Assembly: GCA_001600355.1 (NCBI GenBank)
Contig: BCJU01000007.1
Span: forward strand, 1-64,000
Direction: 5' to 3'
Origin: Meira nashicola
Taxonomy: Eukaryota > Basidiomycota > Exobasidiomycetes > Exobasidiales > Brachybasidiaceae
Length of the DNA: 64,000 bases
Shown here: positions 1 through 14,122 of the stretch, piece by piece
Layout: every line of letters starts with the position of its first letter
Position numbering within the stretch: the stretch's first letter is position 1
Program-made: the position numbers and the translations under genes
The notes under the pieces: generated by a model
Told to the model about the DNA's origin: nothing
Database searches by the model: none
The model's input: the letters and a program-made list of their open reading frames with translations, nothing else

Positions 1-1560
1 TATAGCTGGATAGCAACCAATTTGACCGATATATTATTACCACGAAAGCAAATGGAAAACATCCTGCAGGTAAGCATTTTGTCGAAACTTTAGAAAAATC
101 AGGCAAACAAGCGTATTGAAGGCTGATACAACTGTGATTGATTTCCATCTGCAGTCAGCGAATGTCAGTAACGACAGTGGATTACCTTTGTTTGTATCTC
201 TTCAATTGCTCGTCGGAGATCCAGATTCAGCGGTGAGTTGAATGGCAATGACGTGAAACCACTAAAGCTTTCGACTTATACATTTCAGTCTTTGATACCA
301 ACAGAGTGACGTATTTCTCGGCACTTCACCGAAATACGGTGAGATCTATGGCGGGTTGAAGCTTTATCTGAAAGATTTGGATGTGAGTTGTATAAGGGTT
401 GAACTGTCCGGGAAGTAACAAACGAACGAAAAGAAACTGACTATTCTTCTTTGAAAGCTATTTCTGCAATTTGAAACTGTTTTCCATCGAAGAAAATGGC
501 AATTGCGTTTGGCAGAAAGGTTGCTTCATTGCTGCTCTAACAAGGAAGCCGAGAGACGCATGTAAGTGCTTGTCGGGGGACGTGAATCAATAAGCATAAA
601 TCTGACTCCCTTTACTCACTTTTGTATGAAAAGCACTCTCCTTAGAGAGAAACAAAAGGTGTCGTCAAATATCGTGACTGAAAACAGCAATTACAGGGAG
701 TTGATCGAGGGTGAACTTCCAATTTCAGTTCAAGGCAAGACAGTCGTTGTGCGTCCAAAGAATGAGATGAAAATCACGTTCCCAGTGTCACCACAGACAA
801 GAAAGTACTTAGAACGAGATACAGGGAAGAAAGAATTTGTAAGTCTCATTAGTAGGTATTTTCCACCTTTTTGACACTAACTTTCCTACTGCACTAGTAC
901 TTTGTTAAGCTTGTATTCGGCTCTTCTTGCCCTTTGTGGGATGGAACTGGCTTCCCAGAAGAGGTAAGTAGCCCTCTTAGGGGAGTGGGCTTGTCGCTGT
1001 ATTCCTTCAGTTCGAATACATGGATTCCAATATCAGCAAATTTTCGCTTCAGAAACGTCGTTTCACGTTTCACTGCATTCGCTAGCCAAGCAGCTATCGT
1101 TGCAAGACAGTCGAATACATACAATAGCGATCGAAATGCCCCAAACCATTCTTCTGAGCCTGAATCAGACGAGGAGGAAGATGTTCCAGCATTTCAGATT
1201 TTTCAAAGAACTTTGCCTTCAACAGGGTATTCGCCGAGGATTGGTGTACGAGGTCAACGAACACCTACAATTCTCATTCCACGAAGGATGCTAAGGATGT
1301 GGTTTCCGGATGGAACCTACCCGCAAGGGCTCCCACTCTCTGTAAAGATTGAAGCCACAAGAGCCAGATCACCTGACGAGGTGAAAATATTTCTTCGTCT
1401 TGACAGCACAGGGCAGAGTGATAATGAAGGTGTGTGGTTCAATGCCTTACGCTACGCAAAAGACGGCATGCCCTCAGCAGCAATTTGGCGCTACATTCAA
1501 GAAACACAACGTGGAGCTCGAAATCTTGATGAAGAGAGTCAAGTCAACAAGATGTTGTAA
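1..1560 (+). CDS. C-terminal part of GIY-YIG-family paralogue A (5' end outside window)
   Basis: I see six exons (1-69, 155-232, 305-382, 458-561, 634-838, 898-1560) with GT-AG borders that join in one frame to a TAA at 1558-1560. The product aligns along its length with the C-terminal two thirds of the gene at 14123-17082. Shared blocks include IYGGLK..LKDL, LQF...FHR.KW and a start of the last exon reading FFVKLVF-like (here YFVKLVF). Four consecutive internal exons have the same lengths in both genes (78, 78, 104, 205 nt). The last exon carries an acidic linker (SEPESDEEED) followed by a conserved block containing LIPRRMLRMWFP and VKIEATRA. The GIY-YIG domain of the paralogue would lie upstream of the window, so its presence here is inferred. 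No lesion is seen. Function unknown; I do not recognise the C-terminal region. Confidence 0.75.
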
Positions 1561-4441
1561 TCTCTTAACAAGCATTCGATGTGAATAAAAAAATACTAAA
1601 ATGTTACCGAATAGCGGCGTTATCTTCTTTGTCTTTTTCGTGTCAAAAATAAAGAACAAACAGCTCTGTAATAGTGCAGTGATGAAACATAGTATGTAAA
1701 GAGATTTCCATCTAGGCATATCCAGAAGGTTTAAAATAAGGTGGTTGTCTCTTACTCATGACTAAGAGAATGAGAAAGTGCTCTAAATAACAGGCTANCA
1801 GGGAATATTTCTCCCTTGAATATCCTGAAAAAAAACCTCTGAGTTGTGTGTCTGTTTATTTCATTCGTTCTATATTGCCTGGACTTCGTGGGCTATTCTT
1901 ACAACATGAGTCANTGAGACTTTTGCTTGTTATAAAATTTGTCGAATCACAGATGGTCTTGTAAAAGCTGTAGCACATACCTCTTCCATGAGCCTAATCA
2001 AGAAAGTATCTTTGAAAGTTTGGATCTCGTGGAGATGCAAAACTACATTTGTTTCTATCGTTCCCAAAATCCAATCCGCATGGTCAGTAATTGAATGCAA
2101 CAAGAACGTGTTTACTAAAGATGTCTACAAATTTCAGTGGATGTTGGTTTTTGTTCCAATTAACGGCCTCTTTTCTGCAAGTGTATGAACATGTACTATT
2201 GAAAAGATAAGTGAGAGTTCATTTGCGGAAGTCTGCAGCTCTCATACAAAGTAGTTGTAAATCGCCGGTCTCATTCTTTTTCCGGCTTATATACTATTAT
2301 CCAACAAAAAGCTTGAACAATTCTGCGCTTCTTGTCGATCTAGCCCTAGAAATTAGTGGAGAATTGTNCTCACTTAGTAAAGTAAGTAAGCCAATTGCTT
2401 CCACTATCCAAACTGCGTGCTTAGCTGTTAGCGCAGAATAAAAATCTGTCACCAATGGCAGGTCTTTCTAACTGTCGATAAAATACATTACGTCGCCAAA
2501 ATTTGACTTTGGCCTCATTCTGAAGAAAATACAGTCGTTCTTCCTTCCCAATCTATTTCAAGAATTTAAGTGAAACCACCTTATCAAGCAAAATAGCTAC
2601 GCTACTTGTATGTAAAACTATGGCAGAGGAACTGATTTCTTTTACTAGTACTATCTTTGGTTGAGCGGTGTCATTTCTTGCTTCTTCTGAACACAANACN
2701 TATTCAGAGAAAGTCGGCAGGAGCTCATTCAATAAGTTCCTAAGCTATCCAAAATATTGCAAGACGCTTTGATGGGCATTGACTGATTGGCACACGGTAA
2801 ACAGAAAGAACGCTCAAATTATCGTTCTTCCGAAGATTAGTAAATTAGAATATGAGCGCTAATCGCTCTTGCCTATAGTGTCTGTGTTGTGTATATTATA
2901 CCTGTGCCCTCATTTGCGTGTGCTTGGCCGGTACGCCTTTTTTAAAAGAGAATTGGACGCGCTAGAGACACTTTGTCTGTGTAAAGGCGATTCTTTCGGC
3001 CTTTGGCGTGCAAACTCATGATGTATCGTGCCTTTGGATAGCAAAAACAATTTCAGATACAGCATTTCCTAGCGTCCACCTATTCTAGCGAATTATCTCC
3101 GCGCGGAAGAGCGCACGGCATTGCGTAAGTGATACGCTACCCGGACCTTCTTGTCATTCATTAGAGAGTAGAAGCTCGTAAAAACTTTGAATCACTCAGG
3201 TGCTAGCGCAAAAGTCTTGAATGCTCAGCCTGTGTCAAAAGATAGTGACTGTATCTTGTAACAGACTTTGTGCACGACATGCTTCCATCAATCGGAAAGA
3301 AGCACAGGGTTTGTCCAAGGTTTCTTAACAGAACAAAGATAATTTGATCGCCAGTCAGACCCCACTTGATTGGCATCCCGCTACCACCTACAAAGATTAA
3401 GTACTCGAAGATATCAGAGATCAATGTGGAATTTTTGAGGGCCCGGTAGTGTCTTTTCGAACCAACACGATCACTGTTGAGAGGTACCTTGTCACAAACA
3501 AAAGAAATTTATTGAAGTACTACACGCTCAATCCTGTCGAACGTGGAAATTATCGAGACAATATATAAACATCAATTACGCACTCAATTTGCAAGAATAT
3601 AAAAGAGTGAGATACGAACAAGTTGAATTATTTTTAAAACTTACTTTCAAGGAGGAGCTAAAGTCAATTTAGCAACCTTGCAGGTGACCAAATCATTAGC
3701 CACACTAGACAAAACCCCCTCGATAGTAAGCGTTACATCGGAATAATTGATGCTAGACCTGCACCAACTTGCGTCTGTACCCAAAGCAGTGACAACAACA
3801 TCTTCGAATACCAAACTGCCAAAGTTCCAAGCAGCTAATCGCAAAAGTGTACTACGAGGATGTCTGTCTTATGCATCCCAGTATAGCTAACATTCAATTT
3901 CACTAATTCTTCAGCGGCTAGAAAAGCGCCAACTTAATTGCATCATTTCTAGATTCCGATTTAGACCTTTTTAGTATCATCAGAATTGTAGCGTATCAAG
4001 CAAGATCACCTAAAGGAGGACAATGCCTGTACTGAATACATTTACCCTTGGAAGAAAAAAGAGCTGCAATCCTAACATTTAGATATTTTTGGCGTACATC
4101 TTGCTGATGCCGTTCAAGTACGTATCTTCAAGGTAGCATAGCATATAGTGTGTTGCTACGATAGATATCATGCTTGTGTCGGATTGGTGTTAGAAGATGA
4201 TTCCGCTGTGATACAAGTAGTATACTAGATCAGGTTGGGGTAAAAATTTACAACTACAGTGCCTGAAAATTATGAAATCTAAAAATAAGGGTAATTCATA
4301 CCAAAGTTTTTAGGCTAAGATAAGAGATTAGATAGCTATACCGCGTTTTTACTTGTTTCAGGAACAACACAGAGAATCGTCCCGCGCAAGACGTAGCGCA
4401 CAATTGCTTATGTAATTCACCCAGTTTACACGAAAATGATT
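1561..4441. other. gene-free stretch
   Basis: No recognisable gene. Only short ORFs without coding character are present. Several single ambiguous bases occur between about 1798 and 2700, and the region is AT-rich. Confidence 0.5.
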
Positions 4442-4780
4442 TCACAGATCAGAGCACTTCCGTTGCAAGATCACATCAAGGCAGACGGCCACGCTTGGCG
4501 ACGTAGAATACGCGAGCCTTCGTGGGAGAGTTAAATTGCAATGCAGCACCATTTGAGATGTTGAGGACCTGGCCTGTTTTTGCGACAAAGTTCTCACCGG
4601 TTGTAGTCCACCAAATAGGCCCAGGACTATGCGTCCTATGTCCTTGTTATCATGCTCGATGTCAAAATATACCTTGACAGTGACAGGTGTATCATCACCT
4701 GCACTTGCAAGGGATGTGAGGGAAGTCATGATGGCGAGAATCAAGAGCAACAAGGCTGCGAAGGATCCGTGGGTTTTCAT
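4442..4780 (-). pseudogene. cyclophilin (secretory-pathway peptidyl-prolyl isomerase) 5' fragment, frameshifted
   Basis: The reading frame opens with a clear signal peptide (MKTHGSFAALLLLILAIMTS..., ending near SLASAG). Next comes the start of a cyclophilin fold, KVYFDIEHDNKDIGRIVLGLF, whose equivalent in ER cyclophilin B reads KVYFDIEHGGKPLGRIV. After GLFGG the frame changes: the next family motif (TGENFVA, equivalent to TxENFxAL) lies in a different frame starting near 4600. Sequence after that no longer resembles the family, and the catalytic core motifs (FxGGDF, GSQFFI) are absent. I read it as a 5' cyclophilin copy with an indel and no 3' part. An unrecognised intron cannot be ruled out but would not restore the missing core. 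Family assignment is firm; the pseudogene status is inference. Confidence 0.7.
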
Positions 4781-7700
4781 GGCGACAACAATCGATTTAA
4801 TCTGGCGAATGAATTAGAGTACTTTGAAATCTGATGGTGGTTTCAACCAATTCAGCTTGCGAGGTAAGATGATCGAATGAAGGAAACTTTTTGATCTCTT
4901 CCCATCCAAATCCAGCAAACACCTTCTAACTCGCGTGGCAGCGCACGCGCCATTGCGTGTGCTACAAGATGTATGCAAGTCAACCTAGGCTCGCATTCTC
5001 GCGTTTTACGTAAACGAGCTTGCAGCATCTAATCTGTTTAGTGCCCGCGCCGATCTCTTATCGCTGTCTTGTCTTTCTAATAGTTTCAATAGTTCTTGCC
5101 TGAGACGAGAGAACGCACAGCAGAACAGACATTGATGCAAAAATCCAAGGTTGAAGAACATTCTTGCAGGTCAATTATATGCAGGGTTTAATAGGACGCA
5201 CTGTAGAAGAGCGCCGAGGAACAAATTATAGTATATGAAGAAAGACACGGTGTCTGGAAAGGGTCTCTTCGATAAATAATAACCATCTACGCGTACTAAC
5301 GATTCAAAGACATTCAACTCATCGTCACTTACAGCTGCCACAAGACGTCATCTTACCGGCCTACGGAAGCCATCTTATATTACTATTATATTACTAAAAT
5401 GTCCGTCGTACTTCTTGCTTTTCTCAAGCGCAATTAATGAAAGATAACTCAAAGGTCGTAGAAAGCGAAATCCTGAGCACCAATCGCAAAATCAAGGCGA
5501 GGATGCTGGATGATGCAATATTTCTGCAATCTACATCGGATTATATCACCGGCAAGGATAGAAAAAATTCTACAATCTTTGTAGACGTTTGTTGCTCTGA
5601 CTGACATTTCACTTTTGTTTTTTGTCGCTGTTCTCTCCAAACTGCTCGGAATACTGTGTGGATATGTGCGAGAGAGAAATAGAGCATATACACTAGTCTC
5701 TCTGATGTTCTCTGTGCTAAGGACTAAGCTGGTCGGAAAAACTTCTGACAGATGCCATCATGGAAAAGTCTCGAATTTCGTGATGCCGACAAAGACGATA
5801 TTACTCAGTTATTCTGCACTGGTACATTAGAGCCGAGAAAGTGTGCTAACAGCATCGATCCTCACACGTGCAAGTAGGATCACTGAGAAAATTGCCTATC
5901 TCTATCGCGTGAAAAATTTGATGATGCGCAAGGATGCGGACGGTGACTTGCATCATGACCCTTTCCACTATTTCCAGAGGAGATACTTGGACTTGATTAT
6001 CGCCACGATGCTTAAGTGAAAAATGCCTTCCGGTCGAAAGCGCTGATGCATGGCAAGGCATTTGCAGCAACCTCGATGTTCAATCGTGCTTTCCAGTAGA
6101 TGATCTAGATCATACAGCGATCGCTTACGTTTATTTTGTGTGCATTCAAAGCTTTATCCTTCCTGCTTTCCAGCCTAAATAGACATTCTGCAGAGATTTG
6201 CAACTTCCACTGTATCACAGTGCCTTCATTTGATCGCCAAGCAAGCAAACTTTCTTAAATGGCAATATTTTTGCCACATTAAATATCTTGCGTTCGATAC
6301 GCGCAACAGTGTTCTTCCAAAAAGCTTTTCGTATGCGTTGCGCTGTCAAGGTAGCGGTGTCTCTCTGTCGAAAGAATTGAAATTCCTGCATACGACTCAA
6401 GCTTCTCTTTTATTAGTCGATCGTTCCAATCTTAAAAAAAATAGCACTTCAACTATGCGAGACCGAAGTGCATCAATTTTGCAGATCTGATAGCCCGCCC
6501 TTTTCAATATTTTGGCGAAAGAATTCTGGCTTTATTGCCCAATCACTCCTCGTGACATCGATACTTCCAGAGACAACTGTACTGCCGCTATTTGAGAAAC
6601 ACAACAAGGATACTGCTTGTTTCCAATATTTACATAAATTCTCCTATACTGTGAAGTTTGACTGAGATACTCAAACTCGGTTCGGGATGATCGTTATGGT
6701 AGGTATCACCATTGAGCACAAACGGGCGGAACTCTTTTTGTGAATGGGATGAACGTCAAAGGGGCGTTGCTATTCCGTATGTAGAATGCTGAAGTGGTCG
6801 ATTGCTCCAAATTTCCATCTTTCATGTGCCTTACTCAAAGCACTGTTCTAGGCCCTGCGCACGGTATTTGCTCCGAAGCGGAATTGCGGACAGAAGAGGC
6901 GGACAAAATGTTCCTGCATGATAGAGCCATGCGATCATTGCATAGAAGTCACGAGCCTGGGTAGAATCTGTGATTGATTCGTCGCGTTCGATGGAGCTTT
7001 CGTCTGATCTACGGGAACTTTTGAGATAGTTAATCTCTATGTATATGATTACCTTGAGCACAAGCGGACTTTTGGTTCGTGGACGTGGAAAAGTATTCAC
7101 CCCGGGCGTGCAGGATGGACAAAGGTGTTAGGTTTTTGTTGCTAGCCAGGATCTCTTACAACTCCGATCTAAATAAACATGGAACTTTGTTGATTGAATC
7201 TTCCCAATCCCATACGGAGCCATCATGCCAAGTGTTCGTGACGTGATAGGATATGTAGATCGGATCTGATCGTACTGTTGGCGTAAAATTAACTTGTCAA
7301 ATCTTAGCAAAATAGAAATCAAAGGGGGTCATGCGGCTTATATTGCAAAATCAGCTTCGTGCCACATCGCAATGTTTTCTCCGTCACAAAATACGATCAA
7401 ATCCTGGAAGGAGAAGTGTGATTCCTCAAATTGTTTTTTGTTTTGTTTTGCATCGCCTTTGGTAGTATAAAACCCTACCCATATTTTGGGAAGCTATACA
7501 TTGCAAATGCTGCGACTGCAATCGATTTTGTTTCCCATTTTGGTAATACGAGGAAAACGGTATTCATTCCTCGGAGCAGGTTTGATTGGACCATTAAAAT
7601 ATAAATCATAAGCATTCTTCTTGTTGCTATAGTCATAATTTTTGGGCTGACATAGGTTTGGTGATCAATGCATACACATAACGAAAAGGGCATGTTGTAT

Positions 7701-8757
7701 GGTATGTCGTTGTGTAGCAAAAGAGCTTGTCAACTTCATTTCAGTACTATTAATCTTTGTATCAGCTTGAAAGATTAGACACAAGAAATTATTCAGCCAG
7801 AAGTGTCTTGTATAACTTCTGTACATTTTGTTCTTACTTCCAATGAATAAAACGTAATCTTAAAATATGGTATAGGTTGATACAAAGAGTCGAATGGCAA
7901 GAAAGAGCATCTGACGTACTAGACTAGCTGCAGTTTAGGTACCGACTTTAATGATTCCGAACATCTCGCAAATGCTTTGATCTAATCAGACAGATGAAAG
8001 ACAAACATCTAGACTATACTTGAGACACACCGATTCTATTGTCATCATGTATGAAGCGTTGTGTGTAAGAGAATCAATAGAAGGGAGGAAAGGGTCGTAT
8101 CTTATTGCAAACAAGAAACAGATTCTGCTTATTGCAGAAAAGAAGAAAGCATTGAGAAGATAAGGGATAGAAAAATCATCTCTCCACGGAAAGGTGTTAC
8201 TGGCTTTGTTCGAATGTTTCGCAAGTCTTTTGAGTTTTCTTGGTGCTGACTTGTCCTCTTTAGCGCCTGTTCCTGAATCAGTCTTGCTCGTGTAGACGAT
8301 TTCGAGGTACACGAAAATGTGATTTACATCTACAGGAAAAGATGGTCAGCTCCAGACGGAGTTTTCAATCGCACGAATCAACGTTGTCTACCGACAAATA
8401 TCTTCACAACGAACGAACAAAGGGAAAGGCGATGTTTTCACGATCTACTTGTTCGCCAAACCTTGCTTTTGGAGTGTGGGTGGAAAGTCCATCCAACCGA
8501 CCTGTGGGTATGATTACACAACACCTTCCGATTTGCACCTCTAGCTGCTGAGGGAAAAAGAAAAGGTGCATGCAAGCACGAGAAAAGTGCAATGCCTGTC
8601 CTTTTTTTGTGCGCTTTGACACCTGCTTCCTAGTTTCATATTCGAGTTGGCCCGGCCCGTGCGCACCACACTAATTCAAGTCCGAGATAACATCAGCTAT
8701 ACATGCAGAGGTGTCTGACTATCATGACCTTCATCGTTACATGAATAAGTTGTTGAA
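4781..8757. other. gene-free stretch
   Basis: About 4 kb of AT-rich sequence. I find only short ORFs on both strands, none with family motifs or convincing spliced exons. Confidence 0.5.
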
Positions 8758-11145
8758 ATGATTCCTTCCATTTACATAGCCTTACTGCTCCTCCTCCAAA
8801 CTATCTCAGCGCTTGCTAGCAACAGTCCGGCTCCTTCCATTGCTCTCGGCGATGAGCATGCCACACAAACCGGAGAACAATCTCATCAATGCAAATGGTC
8901 TATCCTAGTCCGCGCGGATGATTTACGAATGTAGGTGCATTTTCATTGCTGTGCTATATCCAGGGATCATGCTCATCACCTTTTCATGCTATCGGCAGAG
9001 GTCATATCGCATACGGCGATGCGCGTTTGATCAATAATATGACGAACATGGGCAATCCCGTTCATTGCGAGATTGCGCGATGGTCATTGGTACTCCGATC
9101 GACTGAAGGCGCAGCCATGCGTTATCCTTTGCCATCAATCGAACTTCCGAAAGAGCCGATGTGGAATCGCACATAGGATCAGTATAGATACCAGAGATAC
9201 GATGAAACATCGGTGAACGACGAATCGGGCCTCTTTATGTTCGACCCTTACAAAGAGGAGAGGGAGGAATACGATCGTAAATTGGAGGAGTACGCTAAAA
9301 TAGTTCGCACGAAAGATCATTTCGTCGTTAGGCAAATCGAGAAAACACACTTTGAAGTGTCAGTCGATATGGGCGAAGTGCATGACCCTGTCGAAGGTAC
9401 GTATTCTGTCCTGGTACAGGAACCTTTCTTTTTTACTTATCGCAATCCTGTCATTCTCTATTCAGACTATCAGATGACTCCCCTTGAGCCATTTGTGGTA
9501 AGCGTCCCGAGCAGTATGAAAACTTTTAGCACCTTGAAGAAACAAACGTTTCCGCGCGTATTTGGAGGAAGCCGTCAGAAATGGAATCTTGCTGTGAGTT
9601 TTGTGTATTCGGATAGATGTAGTCTCGACACAAAGCAGACTCACACCTTCATTGCAGTATAGCGAATATTCTTTGCTGGCCTATTTCGCAAAAATCACCC
9701 TGCGAAACGGCACCGAGATCGAGTTGAGGGCAGGTGATGCAACCTTCCTACCCTCAAAGCCCACGATCAATGCCCCTTCCCACAGCAGTCTCAAACTTCA
9801 AATTGACGAGAAGAGCGGTTTCATTTGGTCTGCTGATCGGAGGGGCTTCAGACTCTTTAACGAGAAGGAAAAGGATGATGAGTAAATCGACTTGCCAGGT
9901 TTGAATGCCAGCGTGATCTTAGACCGATTGCCACAAATCTATCAAGGCGACAATTTACTGCTCAATGGCACAATCACGCTGGCAAACCGAGCGTATGAGG
10001 TGGTGTCTATTTCAGCTGTTTTAGACTATCGCGATTCTCCGCAGTGGGCACTGGAGACGCTCCAGTCTAGTAATCTGTCGGATTTGTACGGAGAGTTGAA
10101 CGAAAGAACAGCATATGCCAAAGACGAACAAGATTCGCGTCTGTATGGTCGTATGCGTAAGGCAATATCTGTGGAAATTCCAAGACCGGCTGCATCCTTT
10201 TTCGAGGGTGAAAAAAAAAGGCTCAAAGATTGTGCGCATGATGCATGCTGCGATACCGAGGCCGACAATGGAGAACTTTGCACAACAACATGTACAAGCG
10301 GCTTCAGGGTCGATTCGATTGGACGTGGAGGGATTAGTGAAAACGGCTCTTTTTCAATTTGGCTGAATGTATCTGATTTGGCTGCAGTAACACCTCTGGA
10401 CACATCTATCGTTCGCGTCACCTCACGTCTTTCGTTCGTGCTTGGAATTCGAGCAAGCGGTAAGGATGAGGAGCAAGATGACGAACGTAAAAGCGAAGTA
10501 AGGCAGACTACAGATCGAGAACAAGAGGTACACGACGTTCTGAATGGATGGTCACTGGGGAGACGACCTGGACTGTCTCGAGGAGGATGTCGGAATGCAT
10601 TGTGCAAAAAAAAGAAACGCGCTACTTTCTTTCTCAAGCAATCAATTAGTGAAGTTCCTATCTTGCCGAAACAATGGCAAAAATATGATCGAGAAGCAGA
10701 TCTAGACGAAGGAGTTTGCCTCCCAGATGAATTGTATAGGATTGTATTAGGACCAAAAATGTTGCGCTGGGACCACAGTGCGCCTGAACAGCAAAGAGTA
10801 CTCTCCCAACAAGCTTGTCAATCTGATTCATCCGCATTTCCATTCTTGTCAGACCTCAACAAAACAATATTGAAGTCCAGCGCTCCCTTTAGAGATATGA
10901 ATGTGGGGAAGATCAGTTCCACAAAAATTCATTTTGAGCAATCTCACCTAGATCGACTCGAGCAGTGTTATTTGGATTGCAAAGACGATTGTTCATCTCC
11001 GCTGGGTACGTGCGCTTTCAGTACAGGAGAGCTTTGGGCAGGAATGTTGCTCGTGCAATACAACCTACGGTCTTCGTCAGAACGAAAAATTCACTCTGAT
11101 GATCATGTTAAACCGCAAGCCGATCTCCGTCTCCAAAGCATGTAG
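8758..11145 (+). pseudogene. disrupted gene for a signal-peptide protein of unknown family
   Basis: An ATG at 8758 opens a strong signal peptide (MIPSIYIALLLLLQTISALA), cut off by a GTAGGT donor at 8931. The long downstream frame (8964-11145) has good coding character and two clean introns, roughly 9396-9466 (GTACGT...CAG) and 9595-9658 (GTGAGT...CAG), both kept in frame. Joined, it gives motifs such as DYQMTPLEPFVVSVP and YSEYSLLAYFAKITLRNG. Three problems remain. The first exon joins out of frame with its best splice sites. A TAG at 9174-9176 and a TAA at 9883-9885 interrupt the same frame. The TAG could be removed by a weak GTACTC...CACATAG intron; the TAA cannot easily be. The later part has beta-strand-like repeats and a KKKKR-type basic patch. 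An arrestin-like or other beta-sandwich fold is possible but not shown. Confidence 0.45.
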
Positions 11146-14122
11146 CCGGCCATTGCTATTCACGATCAGGTCTTGTGCCATTCTCGCTCTGGGTGCTGTT
11201 CAATGAAGCTGCTAAATGAGTCTTTTTCTTTGTGCGTATTTCCTGCACCTTTATGCATACTCAAGCGCAGAAACGGTGAACTTTGAATATAACTGAACTT
11301 TGCTTTCTTTCTTGCTTGTACCAAACCAATGCAACACAATTTTGAAGTTCTCGTGCATTTTTTACTGAGAGTAATTGAAAGAGTTGAAAAGCTACTGAAA
11401 GACCCCGAATCCGTCGTCTTGACACAATTTGATAGGCTTTTGTCAGGTTCGCGCACGAATATTTTTACCTTTTCGCGTTCTCACGTCATCAGAAACAGGC
11501 TCCTTCTGAGAGCCTTCTTTGGACACGTTTCTGGATCACATGTGTATATGAAGTCGCTCCACTATACACGTTTGTTTGTCGGGCGACCAAATGAATTCGA
11601 AGACGATATGTAAATGTCCGGTTGGCACGGCGATCGCAAAGAAAAACAATTTGGCAAACAAGCTGACCAAAGAAAGTGTCCTGTGCTATCGAGACAGGCG
11701 AAAGCACATCCTTTTCTTCCTGCTCGCTGAATTGGCCGGGCAAGACTATTCTTTATTTTCGATCATACCTGTACAACGATGATCTTTCTTCTAGTCAAAG
11801 TCTAGACACCCTCCATTTCAATGTAGAAAATATTGCAACAAAAGCAAAATGGGTAGCATGTCCAAAAATCTTGCATAAATTATACTCAAAAGATCGGCCG
11901 TCCGGGGCTGTATCTGAAGAAGAGTAAAGCGAACGCGCAGTCTAGAAAAGCAAAAGTGGCGATACACATATGCTTAGCTGGTGCAGCGCTTGTTGAATGC
12001 TGATCGGGCCGGAAGGACCGACACCGACAGGGCTTTCTCTTTCCTCTCTCGATCAGAACAAAAAAGCCTAATCAGGGCGAATATGCTCCGTATCCGGTTG
12101 GACAAGTGCCAAAAGCTTCAAGGGACACGAAAAGACGCTTTCATAATAGCCCGGCCAAAGTGATTGTAATATGACATAGCACAGAGTGTTGCAGTGTAAA
12201 GTCCGTTTCAATCCAATGTCATGCATCTCCGATACAACGTTCGAAGCGCGCGAACACTATCCACACGCTAAACGCACCCACCCACCATTCGACGAAAAAG
12301 GTCAGTCTTCAAGAGATGAGTGAATGTGAACGATAGAGCGTTCCGAGAACACACTGAACATAAACAGAAATAAACATTTTTGAGACCCCGACCGTATATA
12401 CACTTGACGTTTCCTACATTTTGAGAGGGGGCAGTATAATGTGGGCTAATGTGGGACGTTTCATCAGTATCTGTTGCGGAATCTGTGTCACAATTACATC
12501 AATCACCCGAGCAGCAGGAAAGACCGTAAAAGCTTGATGCGGAAAAGAATCAACGGAAACGCAATCTATGTCGGAAAATTTACACGGCACGGCACCATTG
12601 ACAATTCATTCGCTCTCCATGTAGACGACGACCCACTCGAGGAAGAAAATGCGAAGATAGACTTCATTTCGCTTATGTCATCACACCAAGATGAAGGATG
12701 GAGTGACGACAAATGTTCGAACTGTTTGGTTACAAGATCTCGTCGAAGGAAATACAATGTGCGCTCTCAACATTCCGATCTTCTCAAATGCCTTGAGTAA
12801 AGACTACTGAACGATCAAATATGTGATTTGTGATATGTGCAAACCTTGTGTGGAAGCACACCACCTATTCTCTTTACTTATTATTCACTTCGCTTCATTT
12901 GAAACGGACGAGTAGGCTCGTCTTTAGGGAAGGTAGTACTCCAGATTCTATAGATCTAATCATGATGCGTGAGGTAATTAATACAGACAAACACAAAATA
13001 ACGCGCTTGTCTCGCGCCGGCACTGGCATATTGCGCTGTTCGGAAATGCTCTTCGTGGTAATGGGAGAAGTGTCTCATGGGTCATGTGATGGGCCAAAGA
13101 TTGTTGTCAACAAATCACAGAGCTTCTCCTCAGGTTGAAGACATGCTCAAGTACAAGAATGTGCAGACAAAGCTTTGTATGAAACGGCCTCAGGAAGAGG
13201 AATTTAGCAAATGGACGTTGAATGCGAGAAAAGCGTCTTTTTTTTTCTCGTCATCAATGCGCATTGCATTCAAGCAGCCGAGAATAATTATAACAGAATC
13301 TTACGCATAAACCGAGCCGCGTCTTTTAAGTTGACGATCGTTTTGCAAGAAAAGAAATGCAGCAACCCCTCGCAAGGTTGAAGTGAACGATCCAGAATGC
13401 ATCGCCTGATAAAGCAAGCCAATCAAACAAAAGGTTTTTTCTTGTTCTTCTAGATAGTCTGGAGGCAGTGCATAGGCTGTCGATGGAACAAATTGATATG
13501 CACATCACACTCAGAATGAAAGCTTGAGCGCACAAATACTGAAAAGAAATAGCCTGGATACCCGTACAGGAGATGCGACAAGACTAGTACATAAGCATTC
13601 ATCCTAGAGCACATTGAAATGTGCCAGATTCATCACAGAAGTTGCATTTCCATCCCGATCTTGATACAGGAAAGGAAAACAAATGCAAGGTGCATTAAAT
13701 CAGTGAAGATGCAACAGAGGAGACGTCGTCTGGATTAATTTGGGGAACAAAGGGATCAAAGAGAAATCCAACTTGGACCGCGTGGGACAAAGGGAAACAA
13801 GCCAGACAACAAAGGGACCCCCATCCTTTTCTTTCTTCTGATGAGTTGTCAAAACAAAGGAGGACTGCGAGACTGTGAAGGTGGAAGAAAGAGATGCGAA
13901 GTTGTGGAGCAATACTTTGCTTTGTCGCATTGCAGTCACACAAAGGAAGCCAATGATCTTTATAAAAAGCGCAAAGGTAAGCTCTGCTAGTACTTTTCGG
14001 TTCCTCATTCTCCCTCTTATTCGTGCAAGAGAGAGCGCCTCAGAACCTCGCCACAGAACTTCTCTCAAGGTGACCTTGATCTTGATATTGAGCCGTTGTC
14101 TGCCCACACCCACCGATCAAAA
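11146..14122. other. stretch without a supported gene
   Basis: No recognisable gene. An ORF at 12474-12800 (+, 108 codons, acidic middle DDDPLEEENAK, basic tail SRRRKYN) has mild coding character but no family match I can name and no clear start. Other ORFs look random. Confidence 0.4.

Noticed and set aside
9174..9885. Stop-codon reassignment as explanation for the in-frame TAG and TAA
   Set aside because: Intact genes in the window end normally with TAG, TAA and TGA and contain none internally, so a variant code is not supported.
10026..10637. 203-codon minus-strand ORF
   Set aside because: It lies antisense to the long plus-strand frame and its Ser/Arg-rich composition mirrors that frame; a shadow.
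13700..14113. 137-codon minus-strand ORF upstream of the GIY-YIG gene
   Set aside because: No motif or clear splice structure. It overlaps the presumed promoter of the plus-strand gene.
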